A DNA stretch of 64,000 bases, from positions 620,001 through 684,000 of the forward strand of contig CP026600.1 in NCBI GenBank assembly GCA_003288255.1. Reading direction: 5' to 3'. A model generated the notes under the pieces. That model made no database searches, was not told the origin of the DNA, and was given only the letters and a program-made list of their open reading frames with translations. Source of the DNA: Clostridiaceae bacterium 14S0207. Its GTDB lineage: Bacteria > Bacillota > Clostridia > Clostridiales > Clostridiaceae. The position numbers and the translations under genes were made by a program. This document shows, piece after piece, positions 43,793-51,203 of the stretch. Position 1 is the stretch's first letter; the number at the start of each line of letters is the position of its first letter.

Positions 43793-45202
43793 CTACATTT
43801 TTAATAAGTTGTTATTATAGAAAATACACATAAAAAATATAAGCATATTCTTAGTACTATCAAAGCTGGATTTGCTTTGTTTAAATTCTGATTTCTTTCT
43901 ATTGTAAGAAATCTTTTTTACAAATATAGAAGCTAATTCATTACTTTCTGGCGTTGGTATAGTTGGCATTCTAAAATTTTGATCATCTAATAAATCATCA
44001 GATTTTTTAGAGAAATTTTTATATCTTTCTGCATCATTTAAAGGTGGAACCTCAGGCCAACTTAAAACTAAACCAGAATTTATTATACTATTTTTAAATA
44101 AGTTTTCTAATATATCTATATCCTCGTTATTATCAAAAAGTGAAGAATACATTAGAAGTGAATATAGATAACATACCAGTTCAGAACAATCGTATTCTAC
44201 AGATTTTGAATCTAAGTCTTTTTGATAAAGACCTAAATTTTCATCATACATAGAAATTAATTTAGTATATAAAGTGTCACTAATTTCTTTAGCCTTTAAG
44301 AAATTTAAGTTCTTATAGATAAATTGAGAATTTATAAGTAAAAGACTATCACACAATACCTTGTTTTTCTTTAAGTCAACTATATTCTGATTATATTCAT
44401 CTAAAATTAAGTCGTAGGTATCCAATAATAAAAATTTACTATCTTCGTTTTTAGAGTAAAAATAAAACAAGTTTAAGGCAGCACAAATTTTCAGTTTTTC
44501 TGTGAAAGAAACTTCATAGATATTTTCTCTAAAATTTAAAAACATATTTAGTATATCTAAAGCAAATTTTTTATATTCTTTAGCATAATTGTCTTTTATA
44601 TCATCATTTTCTTCCATAAAAAATGTAGAATATTGATAATAAGCACACATTAATAAAGCCTGATCAGAAAATTTAAATTTGCAATTCTTTTCTTCAAATT
44701 TTAGTTCATCACTAAGTAAGTCTGAAGAATGAATTTTGTTAATAAAGACTCCCTCTAAGTTTCTAAGATAAGAAGCATAAAATTCTAATTGACATTTACT
44801 TAAAGCAAGATAAATATCACTTAAATTAAATTTTTTCTTATCTATATCTTTAAAGTCCTTATAATAATTAGAAAGTTCAAGTAAGCTTAATGTCATTAAT
44901 GCATTTGCAGATATACATATTTCTTTTTTAAATTTATTTGTATTCCAAGTTAAGGTATTGTTCTCTAAGGTCAATTTTGCACTACCTTTTTTATATATGC
45001 ATAATAAGGGAGAGAAGCTTTTTATTTGGTTTATATCAATTTTTGATATATGTTTACTTAATGCATGTGGAGAAACTGGAATTCCACATCTAGATTCAAG
45101 AACAATATGCCTTAAGGATTCTTTGCTTAAATGAAACAGCTGATTACTTATATCTTGTTCTTTTAATGAATTAATTCTTAAAAAGGGTCCTATAAATTTC
45201 AA
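43793..45202 (-). CDS. conserved-looking protein of unknown function, helical repeats
   Basis: 469 aa from a TTG at 45202, which lies 5 nt after GGTGGTGAT; an open frame continues 4 codons upstream through GTG codons that form this site. No signal peptide. The sequence is almost wholly helical with many aromatic and leucine residues (SNQLFHLSKESLRHIVLESRCGIPVSPHALSKHI near the start, repeated Y/F-rich helices after it) and suggests an alpha/alpha solenoid or toroid. A Pro-rich segment LVLSWPEVPPLNDAERY precedes a basic tail. No catalytic motif was recognised. Convergent with the peptide-binding protein and divergent from rdgB. Confidence 0.7.
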   Translation of the reverse strand: MKFIGPFLRINSLKEQDISNQLFHLSKESLRHIVLESRCGIPVSPHALSKHISKIDINQIKSFSPLLCIYKKGSAKLTLENNTLTWNTNKFKKEICISANALMTLSLLELSNYYKDFKDIDKKKFNLSDIYLALSKCQLEFYASYLRNLEGVFINKIHSSDLLSDELKFEEKNCKFKFSDQALLMCAYYQYSTFFMEENDDIKDNYAKEYKKFALDILNMFLNFRENIYEVSFTEKLKICAALNLFYFYSKNEDSKFLLLDTYDLILDEYNQNIVDLKKNKVLCDSLLLINSQFIYKNLNFLKAKEISDTLYTKLISMYDENLGLYQKDLDSKSVEYDCSELVCYLYSLLMYSSLFDNNEDIDILENLFKNSIINSGLVLSWPEVPPLNDAERYKNFSKKSDDLLDDQNFRMPTIPTPESNELASIFVKKISYNRKKSEFKQSKSSFDSTKNMLIFFMCIFYNNNLLKM

Positions 45203-45414
45203 ATATATCACCACCTAAAATAATCCTTATAAAGATAATATGATTCATATACAAAAAAGTTTCTTATTTTATAAGTTTTAATGTGAAATTTATATAAAAA
45301 ATAATTATGCCTTAATTTATTAAAATATAAGATAATTAATGCTACAATAATATAAAAAGCTGTATAAAAACAAAAATATATTTAAATTTGTATATATGAT
45401 AAGGGAGAAATGAT

Positions 45415-46008
45415 ATGAAAAAGTTAATCTTAGCTACTAATAATCAAAACAAAGTTAAAGAAATTAAAACAATTTTAAGAGATTTTAAATTTGAAGTAAG
45501 ATCATTAAAAGAAGAAGGAATAGATGTTGATGTTGAAGAGACAGGAAATACATTTATGGAAAATGCATATATAAAAGCAAAGGCTATTCATGATATGGTT
45601 AAAGATGCATATGTACTTGCGGATGATTCAGGATTAATGGTAGATTATTTAAATGGAGAGCCCGGGGTTTATTCTGCAAGATATGCAGGAGAACATGATG
45701 ATAAAAAAAATAAAGATAAACTTTTAAAGAAATTGGAAGGTGTACCAAAGGAACAAAGAATTGCTAAATTTGTTTGTGCTATGACACTAATATTAAATGA
45801 TGAAGAGGTTATAAAGGTTCAAGGTGAGGTTGAAGGTTATATATTAAAAGAAGAACATGGAAATAGTGGGTTCGGATATGATCCATTATTTTATGTGGAA
45901 AGATTTAAAAAGAGTTTTGCAGAAGTTACCAGTGAAGAAAAAAATTCTATTAGCCATAGGGGAATCGCTTTAAAGAAATTAGAGAGAGAACTTAAAAGTA
46001 GACTCTAA
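45415..46008 (+). CDS. rdgB: XTP/dITP diphosphatase (RdgB/HAM1)
   Basis: 197 aa. [16 protein letters not shown] at the N-terminus, [50 protein letters not shown] and the ending [10 protein letters not shown]. Removes non-canonical purine nucleoside triphosphates. 53 nt before a phosphoesterase gene that is its usual partner. Confidence 0.96.
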   Translation: MKKLILATNNQNKVKEIKTILRDFKFEVRSLKEEGIDVDVEETGNTFMENAYIKAKAIHDMVKDAYVLADDSGLMVDYLNGEPGVYSARYAGEHDDKKNKDKLLKKLEGVPKEQRIAKFVCAMTLILNDEEVIKVQGEVEGYILKEEHGNSGFGYDPLFYVERFKKSFAEVTSEEKNSISHRGIALKKLERELKSRL

Positions 46009-46061
46009 AATTTAAGATAATTACATAAAATAGGCTTTAATAAAATGGAGAAAAAGAGAAT

Positions 46062-46535
46062 ATGTTGATTGCAGTTATAAGCGATAGTCATAGAGATAAA
46101 GAAGCTATGACGGCGTCTATAAAAAAAATAAAAAAAGCGGATTTTTTATTTCATTTAGGTGATAACATAGATGATGTAGATTTTTATAAAGAAAATTTTG
46201 CTGGAGAAATAGTGAATATTAAGGGGAATTGTGATTTTGGATGTGAAGAATTAAGTGAGGATATAATTGAGATACAGGGAATCAACTTTTTTATAACTCA
46301 TGGTCATAAGTATGGGGTAAAAAATAACTTAATCAATTTAAAATATAAAGCACAAGAAATAGGCGCAAATGTAGTATTATATGGACATACACACGTACCG
46401 TGCATAGATTATGAAGATGAAATATGGTTTATAAATCCCGGGAGTATATCTTTATCAAGGACAATGAACAATACTTTAGTATTAATAGAGATTAACGAGT
46501 CAAAAATAGTTCCATCTATAGTTGATTTATACTAA
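46062..46535 (+). CDS. YfcE/MJ0936-type metallophosphoesterase
   Basis: 157 aa. Calcineurin-like phosphoesterase motifs in order: SDSHRD, HLGDNID, GNCDFG, THGHKYGV and YGHTHVPC, giving the complete two-metal site. Acts on small phosphodiesters in tests of homologues; the physiological substrate is unknown. Cotranscribed with rdgB. Confidence 0.92.
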   Translation: MLIAVISDSHRDKEAMTASIKKIKKADFLFHLGDNIDDVDFYKENFAGEIVNIKGNCDFGCEELSEDIIEIQGINFFITHGHKYGVKNNLINLKYKAQEIGANVVLYGHTHVPCIDYEDEIWFINPGSISLSRTMNNTLVLIEINESKIVPSIVDLY

Positions 46536-46574
46536 ATTTTATATAATATATCCTAAAAGTTCCCAATAACTGAT

Positions 46575-46624
46575 ATAAATGCCCTAAAAACGACTAAACT
46601 AAAATAGGAGTTAAGGGCGTTTAT
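46575..46624 (+). terminator. possible terminator of rdgB-yfcE
   Basis: 11-bp stem (46575-46585 with 46614-46624, one G-U) without a good T run. Confidence 0.45.
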
Positions 46625-46700
46625 TCAAAAAATTTAAAATCAATTATATTTAATGAAAAAACTAACTTCAAAAAAAACAGGAAAAAAATAAAAAAAAGTA

Positions 46701-46729
46701 TTGACGAATTTAACTATATAGTGTAGAAT
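46701..46729 (+). promoter_or_regulatory. tRNA cluster promoter P1
   Basis: TTGACG (46701-46706), 17-bp spacer, TAGAAT (46724-46729), preceded by an A-rich tract that could act as an UP element. Confidence 0.8.
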
Positions 46730-46797
46730 AATCCTTGTCGTTGGGAATACAAACAAGAGCGACAAAACAAATTAAGAAATAAATCAAGAAAAAATAC

Positions 46798-46826
46798 TTG
46801 AAAATTTCTTTAAAAGTGTTTAAAAT
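46798..46826 (+). promoter_or_regulatory. tRNA cluster promoter P2
   Basis: TTGAAA (46798-46803), 17-bp spacer, TAAAAT (46821-46826). Its surroundings resemble P3. Confidence 0.65.
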
Positions 46827-46841
46827 AAATGAAGAAAATAC

Positions 46842-46870
46842 TTGCAAATTTTCTGGAAATCATTTAAAAT
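46842..46870 (+). promoter_or_regulatory. tRNA cluster promoter P3
   Basis: TTGCAA (46842-46847), 17-bp spacer, TAAAAT (46865-46870), 12 nt before the first tRNA. A TATAAT at 46872 lies too far from this -35 box. Confidence 0.6.
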
Positions 46871-46882
46871 GTATAATAGCTT

Positions 46883-46958
46883 CGGGGTGTAGCGCAGATG
46901 GGAGCGCGCGTGGTTTGGGACCATGAGGTCGCAGGTTCAATCCCTGTCACCCCGACCA
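46883..46958 (+). tRNA. tRNA-Pro (UGG)
   Basis: 76 nt with encoded CCA; acceptor CGGGGTG/CACCCCG; anticodon TGG. First gene of the 30-tRNA array. Confidence 0.96.
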
Positions 46959-46983
46959 TATAAAAAAAATAAAAATACACCGT

Positions 46984-47057
46984 GCGGGTGTAGCTCAATG
47001 GTAGAGTTCCAGCCTTCCAAGCTGGCTGTGAGAGTTCGATTCTCTTCACCCGCTCCA
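46984..47057 (+). tRNA. tRNA-Gly (UCC), copy 1 of 6
   Basis: 74 nt with encoded CCA; acceptor GCGGGTG/CACCCGC; anticodon TCC. Confidence 0.96.
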
Positions 47058-47063
47058 AAATAT

Positions 47064-47140
47064 GCGTCTTTAGCTCAGCAGGATAGAGCAACGGCCTTCT
47101 AAGCCGTGTGCCAGGGGTTCGACTCCCTTAAGACGCACCA
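47064..47140 (+). tRNA. tRNA-Arg (UCU), copy 1 of 4
   Basis: 77 nt with encoded CCA; acceptor GCGTCTT/AAGACGC; anticodon TCT, reading AGA/AGG, the main Arg codons in this AT-rich genome. Confidence 0.96.
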
Positions 47141-47143
47141 TAA

Positions 47144-47218
47144 TGGGATATCGCCAAGCGGTAAGGCATCAGACTTTGACTCTGACATTCGTAGGTTCGA
47201 ATCCTGCTATCCCAGCCA
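47144..47218 (+). tRNA. tRNA-Gln (UUG), copy 1 of 3
   Basis: 75 nt with encoded CCA; acceptor TGGGATA/TATCCCA; anticodon TTG. Likely charged through the GatCAB route encoded at 37-42 kb. First gene of the 875-bp repeat. Confidence 0.96.
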
Positions 47219-47221
47219 TAT

Positions 47222-47297
47222 GATCTACTAGCTCAGTCGGTAGAGCACATGACTTTTAATCATGGTGTCCGGGGTTCGATTCCCCGGTGGATCACCA
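47222..47297 (+). tRNA. tRNA-Lys (UUU), copy 1 of 3
   Basis: 76 nt with encoded CCA; anticodon TTT. Acceptor GATCTAC pairs with GTGGATC through a U-G pair at position 5; the two later copies have GATCCAC with a full C-G pair. Confidence 0.96.
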
Positions 47298-47323
47298 ATC
47301 TAAGAAATACCAAAAATATATAT

Positions 47324-47407
47324 GCAGATGTGGCGGAATTGGCAGACGCACTAGACTTAGGATCTAGCGCCTTAGGCGTGGGGGTTCGACTCCCTTCATC
47401 TGCACCA
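47324..47407 (+). tRNA. tRNA-Leu (UAG), copy 1 of 3
   Basis: 84 nt with long variable arm and encoded CCA; acceptor GCAGATG/CATCTGC; anticodon TAG in loop CTTAGGA. Confidence 0.96.
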
Positions 47408-47411
47408 AAAT

Positions 47412-47487
47412 GCGGGAATAGCTCAGCTGATAGAGCGCCACCTTGCCAAGGTGGAGGTCGCGGGTTTGAGCCCCGTTTCCCGCTCCA
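47412..47487 (+). tRNA. tRNA-Gly (GCC), copy 1 of 3
   Basis: 76 nt with encoded CCA; acceptor GCGGGAA/TTCCCGC; anticodon GCC. The T loop reads TTTGAGC, not TTCGA-type. Confidence 0.95.
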
Positions 47488-47504
47488 TAAAACTTGTACA
47501 CCGT

Positions 47505-47578
47505 GCGGGTGTAGCTCAATGGTAGAGTTCCAGCCTTCCAAGCTGGCTGTGAGAGTTCGATTCTCTTCACCCGCTCCA
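47505..47578 (+). tRNA. tRNA-Gly (UCC), copy 2 of 6
   Basis: 74 nt, same sequence as copy 1, anticodon TCC, encoded CCA. Confidence 0.96.
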
Positions 47579-47583
47579 AGTAT

Positions 47584-47660
47584 GCGTCTTTAGCTCAGCA
47601 GGATAGAGCAACGGCCTTCTAAGCCGTGTGCCAGGGGTTCGACTCCCTTAAGACGCACCA
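47584..47660 (+). tRNA. tRNA-Arg (UCU), copy 2 of 4
   Basis: 77 nt, anticodon TCT, encoded CCA; same sequence as copy 1. Confidence 0.96.
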
Positions 47661-47663
47661 AGT

Positions 47664-47739
47664 GTGCCATTAGCTCAGCTGGTAGAGCACCTGACTCTTA
47701 ATCAGGGTGTCCAGGGTTCGACTCCCTGATGGCGCACCA
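47664..47739 (+). tRNA. tRNA-Lys (CUU), copy 1 of 2
   Basis: 76 nt with encoded CCA; acceptor GTGCCAT/ATGGCGC with a U-G pair; anticodon CTT in loop CTCTTAA. A dedicated AAG reader. Confidence 0.95.
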
Positions 47740-47745
47740 GCAGAT

Positions 47746-47821
47746 CGGGGTGTAGCGCAGATGGGAGCGCGCGTGGTTTGGGACCATGAGGTCGCAGGTT
47801 CAATCCCTGTCACCCCGACCA
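47746..47821 (+). tRNA. tRNA-Pro (UGG), copy 2 of 3
   Basis: 76 nt, anticodon TGG, encoded CCA; same sequence as copy 1. Confidence 0.96.
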
Positions 47822-47844
47822 TATAAAAAATAAAAATACACTAT

Positions 47845-47918
47845 GCGGGTGTAGCTCAATGGTAGAGTTCCAGCCTTCCAAGCTGGCTGTGAGAGTTCGA
47901 TTCTCTTCACCCGCTCCA
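47845..47918 (+). tRNA. tRNA-Gly (UCC), copy 3 of 6
   Basis: 74 nt, anticodon TCC, encoded CCA. Last gene inside the first 875-bp repeat. Confidence 0.96.
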
Positions 47919-47935
47919 TTATTAATAAAAAATGT

Positions 47936-48012
<77 letters not shown>

Positions 48013-48018
48013 CATTAA

Positions 48019-48093
48019 TGGGATATCGCCAAGCGGTAAGGCATCAGACTTTGACTCTGACATTCGTAGGTTCGAATCCTGCTATCCCAGCCA
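48019..48093 (+). tRNA. tRNA-Gln (UUG), copy 2 of 3
   Basis: 75 nt, anticodon TTG, encoded CCA; 875 nt downstream of copy 1. Confidence 0.96.
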
Positions 48094-48096
48094 TAT

Positions 48097-48172
48097 GATC
48101 CACTAGCTCAGTCGGTAGAGCACATGACTTTTAATCATGGTGTCCGGGGTTCGATTCCCCGGTGGATCACCA
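48097..48172 (+). tRNA. tRNA-Lys (UUU), copy 2 of 3
   Basis: 76 nt, anticodon TTT, encoded CCA, fully paired acceptor GATCCAC/GTGGATC. Confidence 0.96.
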
Positions 48173-48198
48173 ATCTAAGAAATACCAAAAATATATAT

Positions 48199-48282
48199 GC
48201 AGATGTGGCGGAATTGGCAGACGCACTAGACTTAGGATCTAGCGCCTTAGGCGTGGGGGTTCGACTCCCTTCATCTGCACCA
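48199..48282 (+). tRNA. tRNA-Leu (UAG), copy 2 of 3
   Basis: 84 nt with long variable arm, anticodon TAG, encoded CCA. Confidence 0.96.
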
Positions 48283-48286
48283 AAAT

Positions 48287-48362
48287 GCGGGAATAGCTCA
48301 GCTGATAGAGCGCCACCTTGCCAAGGTGGAGGTCGCGGGTTTGAGCCCCGTTTCCCGCTCCA
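48287..48362 (+). tRNA. tRNA-Gly (GCC), copy 2 of 3
   Basis: 76 nt, anticodon GCC, encoded CCA. Confidence 0.95.
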
Positions 48363-48379
48363 TAAAACTTGTACACCGT

Positions 48380-48453
48380 GCGGGTGTAGCTCAATGGTAG
48401 AGTTCCAGCCTTCCAAGCTGGCTGTGAGAGTTCGATTCTCTTCACCCGCTCCA
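48380..48453 (+). tRNA. tRNA-Gly (UCC), copy 4 of 6
   Basis: 74 nt, anticodon TCC, encoded CCA. Confidence 0.96.
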
Positions 48454-48458
48454 AGTAT

Positions 48459-48535
48459 GCGTCTTTAGCTCAGCAGGATAGAGCAACGGCCTTCTAAGCC
48501 GTGTGCCAGGGGTTCGACTCCCTTAAGACGCACCA
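48459..48535 (+). tRNA. tRNA-Arg (UCU), copy 3 of 4
   Basis: 77 nt, anticodon TCT, encoded CCA. Confidence 0.96.
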
Positions 48536-48538
48536 AGT

Positions 48539-48614
48539 GTGCCATTAGCTCAGCTGGTAGAGCACCTGACTCTTAATCAGGGTGTCCAGGGTTCGACTCC
48601 CTGATGGCGCACCA
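48539..48614 (+). tRNA. tRNA-Lys (CUU), copy 2 of 2
   Basis: 76 nt, anticodon CTT, encoded CCA. Confidence 0.95.
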
Positions 48615-48620
48615 GCAGAT

Positions 48621-48696
48621 CGGGGTGTAGCGCAGATGGGAGCGCGCGTGGTTTGGGACCATGAGGTCGCAGGTTCAATCCCTGTCACCCCGACCA
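48621..48696 (+). tRNA. tRNA-Pro (UGG), copy 3 of 3
   Basis: 76 nt, anticodon TGG, encoded CCA. Confidence 0.96.
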
Positions 48697-48719
48697 TATA
48701 AAAAATAAAAATACACTAT

Positions 48720-48793
48720 GCGGGTGTAGCTCAATGGTAGAGTTCCAGCCTTCCAAGCTGGCTGTGAGAGTTCGATTCTCTTCACCCGCTCCA
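48720..48793 (+). tRNA. tRNA-Gly (UCC), copy 5 of 6
   Basis: 74 nt, anticodon TCC, encoded CCA. Last gene in exact 875-nt register with the first repeat. Confidence 0.96.
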
Positions 48794-48798
48794 AATAT

Positions 48799-48875
48799 GC
48801 GTCTTTAGCTCAGCAGGATAGAGCAACGGCCTTCTAAGCCGTGTGCCAGGGGTTCGACTCCCTTAAGACGCACCA
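48799..48875 (+). tRNA. tRNA-Arg (UCU), copy 4 of 4
   Basis: 77 nt, anticodon TCT, encoded CCA. It lies between Gly and His where the first repeat has none, so the repeats diverge here. Confidence 0.96.
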
Positions 48876-48881
48876 AAATGT

Positions 48882-48958
<77 letters not shown>

Positions 48959-48964
48959 CATTAA

Positions 48965-49039
48965 TGGGATATCGCCAAGTGGTAAGGCATCAGACTTTGA
49001 CTCTGACATTCGTAGGTTCGAATCCTGCTATCCCAGCCA
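48965..49039 (+). tRNA. tRNA-Gln (UUG), copy 3 of 3
   Basis: 75 nt, anticodon TTG, encoded CCA. One D-loop base differs from the other copies (AAGTGG for AAGCGG). Confidence 0.96.
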
Positions 49040-49042
49040 TAT

Positions 49043-49118
49043 GATCCACTAGCTCAGTCGGTAGAGCACATGACTTTTAATCATGGTGTCCGGGGTTCGA
49101 TTCCCCGGTGGATCACCA
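49043..49118 (+). tRNA. tRNA-Lys (UUU), copy 3 of 3
   Basis: 76 nt, anticodon TTT, encoded CCA. Confidence 0.96.
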
Positions 49119-49140
49119 ATTTAAGAAATGTCAAAAAGAT

Positions 49141-49224
49141 GCAGATGTGGCGGAATTGGCAGACGCACTAGACTTAGGATCTAGCGCCTTAGGCGTGGGG
49201 GTTCGACTCCCTTCATCTGCACCA
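49141..49224 (+). tRNA. tRNA-Leu (UAG), copy 3 of 3
   Basis: 84 nt with long variable arm, anticodon TAG, encoded CCA. Spacer to the preceding Lys gene is 4 nt shorter than in the other repeats. Confidence 0.96.
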
Positions 49225-49228
49225 AAAT

Positions 49229-49304
49229 GCGGGAATAGCTCAGCTGATAGAGCGCCACCTTGCCAAGGTGGAGGTCGCGGGTTTGAGCCCCGTTTCCCGC
49301 TCCA
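49229..49304 (+). tRNA. tRNA-Gly (GCC), copy 3 of 3
   Basis: 76 nt, anticodon GCC, encoded CCA. Confidence 0.95.
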
Positions 49305-49330
49305 TTTCAATTGAATAGTTTTTAAAATAT

Positions 49331-49404
49331 GCGGGTGTAGCTCAATGGTAGAGTTCCAGCCTTCCAAGCTGGCTGTGAGAGTTCGATTCTCTTCACCCGC
49401 TCCA
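49331..49404 (+). tRNA. tRNA-Gly (UCC), copy 6 of 6
   Basis: 74 nt, anticodon TCC, encoded CCA; preceded by a spacer unlike those of the other copies. Confidence 0.96.
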
Positions 49405-49443
49405 TTTTTTTGTAAAATAATAATTGAATTATTTTACAAAGTA

Positions 49444-49520
49444 GCACCCATAGCTCAGTTGGATAGAGTTACAGACTTCGAATCTGGAGGTCGTAGGTTC
49501 AAATCCTACTGGGTGCACCA
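49444..49520 (+). tRNA. tRNA-Arg (UCG)
   Basis: 77 nt with encoded CCA; acceptor GCACCCA/TGGGTGC; anticodon TCG in loop CTTCGAA. The only single-copy isoacceptor and the last gene of the array. Confidence 0.94.
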
Positions 49521-49596
49521 AGGGCATTATACAAAAACGTAGGGTATAAATGAGGTATATCAATGGTTCTAGGACTTTTGAATGCCTTATTTTTTT
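49520..49596 (+). terminator. terminator of the tRNA array
   Basis: GGCATT (49523-49528) pairs with AATGCC (49581-49586), flanked by further pairs with one bulge, long loop, then a T run. Long loop lowers confidence. Confidence 0.6.
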
Positions 49597-49742
49597 ATGT
49601 AAAAAAATATTTTAAAAATAGTAATTATTAAAAATATAATTACATAAAATTTTAATATAAGATAAATTATTTGATATATGTTTTATAAAGAAATCTAAAA
49701 AATAAAGCTCTATTATATTAATTAGTAAAAAGAGGGATGGTC

Positions 49743-49886
49743 TTGGGAAAATGGACTGCTTTAGCAGAAAAAACATTTAAGGACATTCAAAAGAGAAAAG
49801 AAGAAAGAAAAAAAGGAAAACTTGATGCTAAAAATCATATAATAGAAAATACTATAAGAGTAAATAAGAGACTTAGAAGATTTTAA
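49743..49886 (+). CDS. small, very basic protein
   Basis: 47 aa, shorter than most ORF cut-offs. TTG 49743 stands 6 nt after AGAGGG; an in-frame ATG at 49737 overlaps that site. The sequence begins MGKWTALAEKTFKDIQKRKEE and ends RVNKRLRRF, with nearly half the residues charged and a strong net positive charge; it should be helical. No family recognised. A nucleic-acid or ribosome-binding role is a guess from charge alone. Confidence 0.55.
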   Translation: MGKWTALAEKTFKDIQKRKEERKKGKLDAKNHIIENTIRVNKRLRRF

Positions 49887-49893
49887 TAAGGAT

Positions 49894-49928
49894 TAAAAAG
49901 GAACTATCTTATATTAAAGATAGTTCCT
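49894..49928 (-). terminator. terminator of the minus-strand membrane protein
   Basis: Perfect 12-bp stem (49899-49910 with 49917-49928). On the minus strand it is followed by five T's, so it serves the 49935-50366 gene. Confidence 0.8.
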
Positions 49929-49934
49929 AAAAAG

Positions 49935-50366
49935 TTATCTAGATTTCTTTTTAGTAGTTTTAAATGAAGGAACAATGCTTTGTTTTTCTTTAAAGGATTT
50001 TTTATCTTTTCTTTTAGATCTTTTCACATCTAATTCTTTGCCAACACAATATAATAATTTAATACCATAAAATGATAATATAGCAATAACTAAGTAACTA
50101 ATGTATTTGAATGTAGAGAATTGAAAATACTTATCTAAAAATCCTAATATGATTATAGCTGCTAACAAAGTACTACAATATATAAAGTAATATAGGGCAT
50201 TAATTTTATTTGTTGATATATGGCCATTTTTATTATATTTATATAATAATACAGTAAACGCACCCATTATAAAACAACTAGATAAATTTTTAGATTTAGT
50301 TAAATACATAACGAAAATCAATGATAGATTTAAAATAGTCCAATATATTAAAGGTATTTTTTTCAT
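49935..50366 (-). CDS. small integral membrane protein of unknown function
   Basis: 143 aa; ribosome binding site GAGGTGA on the minus strand just before the ATG. Four predicted membrane segments (about 5-20, 28-43, 58-78, 88-108), followed by a cytoplasmic tail of about 35 residues very rich in Lys and Arg (KRSKRKDKKSFKEKQ). No family recognised. Monocistronic, with its own terminator. Confidence 0.7.
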   Translation of the reverse strand: MKKIPLIYWTILNLSLIFVMYLTKSKNLSSCFIMGAFTVLLYKYNKNGHISTNKINALYYFIYCSTLLAAIIILGFLDKYFQFSTFKYISYLVIAILSFYGIKLLYCVGKELDVKRSKRKDKKSFKEKQSIVPSFKTTKKKSR

Positions 50367-50656
50367 AATTTCACCTCGAAGTTAAATAAAGAATATATAT
50401 AAAATTTAGCATATATATAATATTCGATAAAAAATTACAAATACCTTTTTATTTATATATAATTGTTTTTTAATAAGACAAAAAGGTTAATCAATAAGAG
50501 TATTACTACAAAATATCTTATGCTTAAAAGAATAATGAAAAATATGTTTTTAAAGTATTATTTTATTAAATTTTATTTTAAATAAAAGGGTATTATAATA
50601 TATAATTAAATAAAAGGAATATAAACTTTAAGTAGTATTCTTATAGAAAGAGGTGA

Positions 50657-51100
50657 ATGAAAATTAGAATATTAGTAGATGCCGATGCATGTCCATCAAA
50701 ATCAATTATTGAGAAAGTCGCAAAGCAGCATAGTATACAGTTAGTTTTCTATTGTTGCTTAAGCAGTATTGTTACTGTAAATTATGGAGAAGTGAAAATT
50801 GTAGATGCAGGTTCTCAAATGGTAGATATGAAAATAGCAAATGAAGCTAAGAAAGGGGATATAGTAATAAGTCAAGATTATGGTGTTGCAGCCATGGTTT
50901 TAGGAAAGGGGTGTGGTGCTATACATCCTAAAGGTACCATATACAATCTTGATAATATAGATAGTATGCTTATGCAAAGACATATAAGTGCAAAAATAAG
51001 AAGAGGAGGAGGTAGATTTAACAATCCTAAAAAAAGAACTTCTGAAGATGATGAAAAGTTGTATAAAAATTTATGCTTCTTGATTAATAAATATTCATAA
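50657..51100 (+). CDS. YaiI/YqxD family protein (UPF0178)
   Basis: 147 aa. The family signature VDADACPSKSIIEKVAKQH is at the N-terminus, with GDIVISQDYGVAAMVLGKGCGAIHPKG and RRGGGRFNNPKKRTSEDD later. It has a PIN-like arrangement of acidic residues, and nuclease activity is suspected but not established. AGAGGTGA is only a few bases from the ATG, a short spacing. Confidence 0.92.
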   Translation: MKIRILVDADACPSKSIIEKVAKQHSIQLVFYCCLSSIVTVNYGEVKIVDAGSQMVDMKIANEAKKGDIVISQDYGVAAMVLGKGCGAIHPKGTIYNLDNIDSMLMQRHISAKIRRGGGRFNNPKKRTSEDDEKLYKNLCFLINKYS

Positions 51101-51203
51101 AAAACGGAAAACCCATAAAAAGGTATATACCAAATTATGTAATTATAGTATAATAATAGGGTAAGTGAATGGTATATAATTTTGTGGTAGGAGGCCAATA
51201 ATT

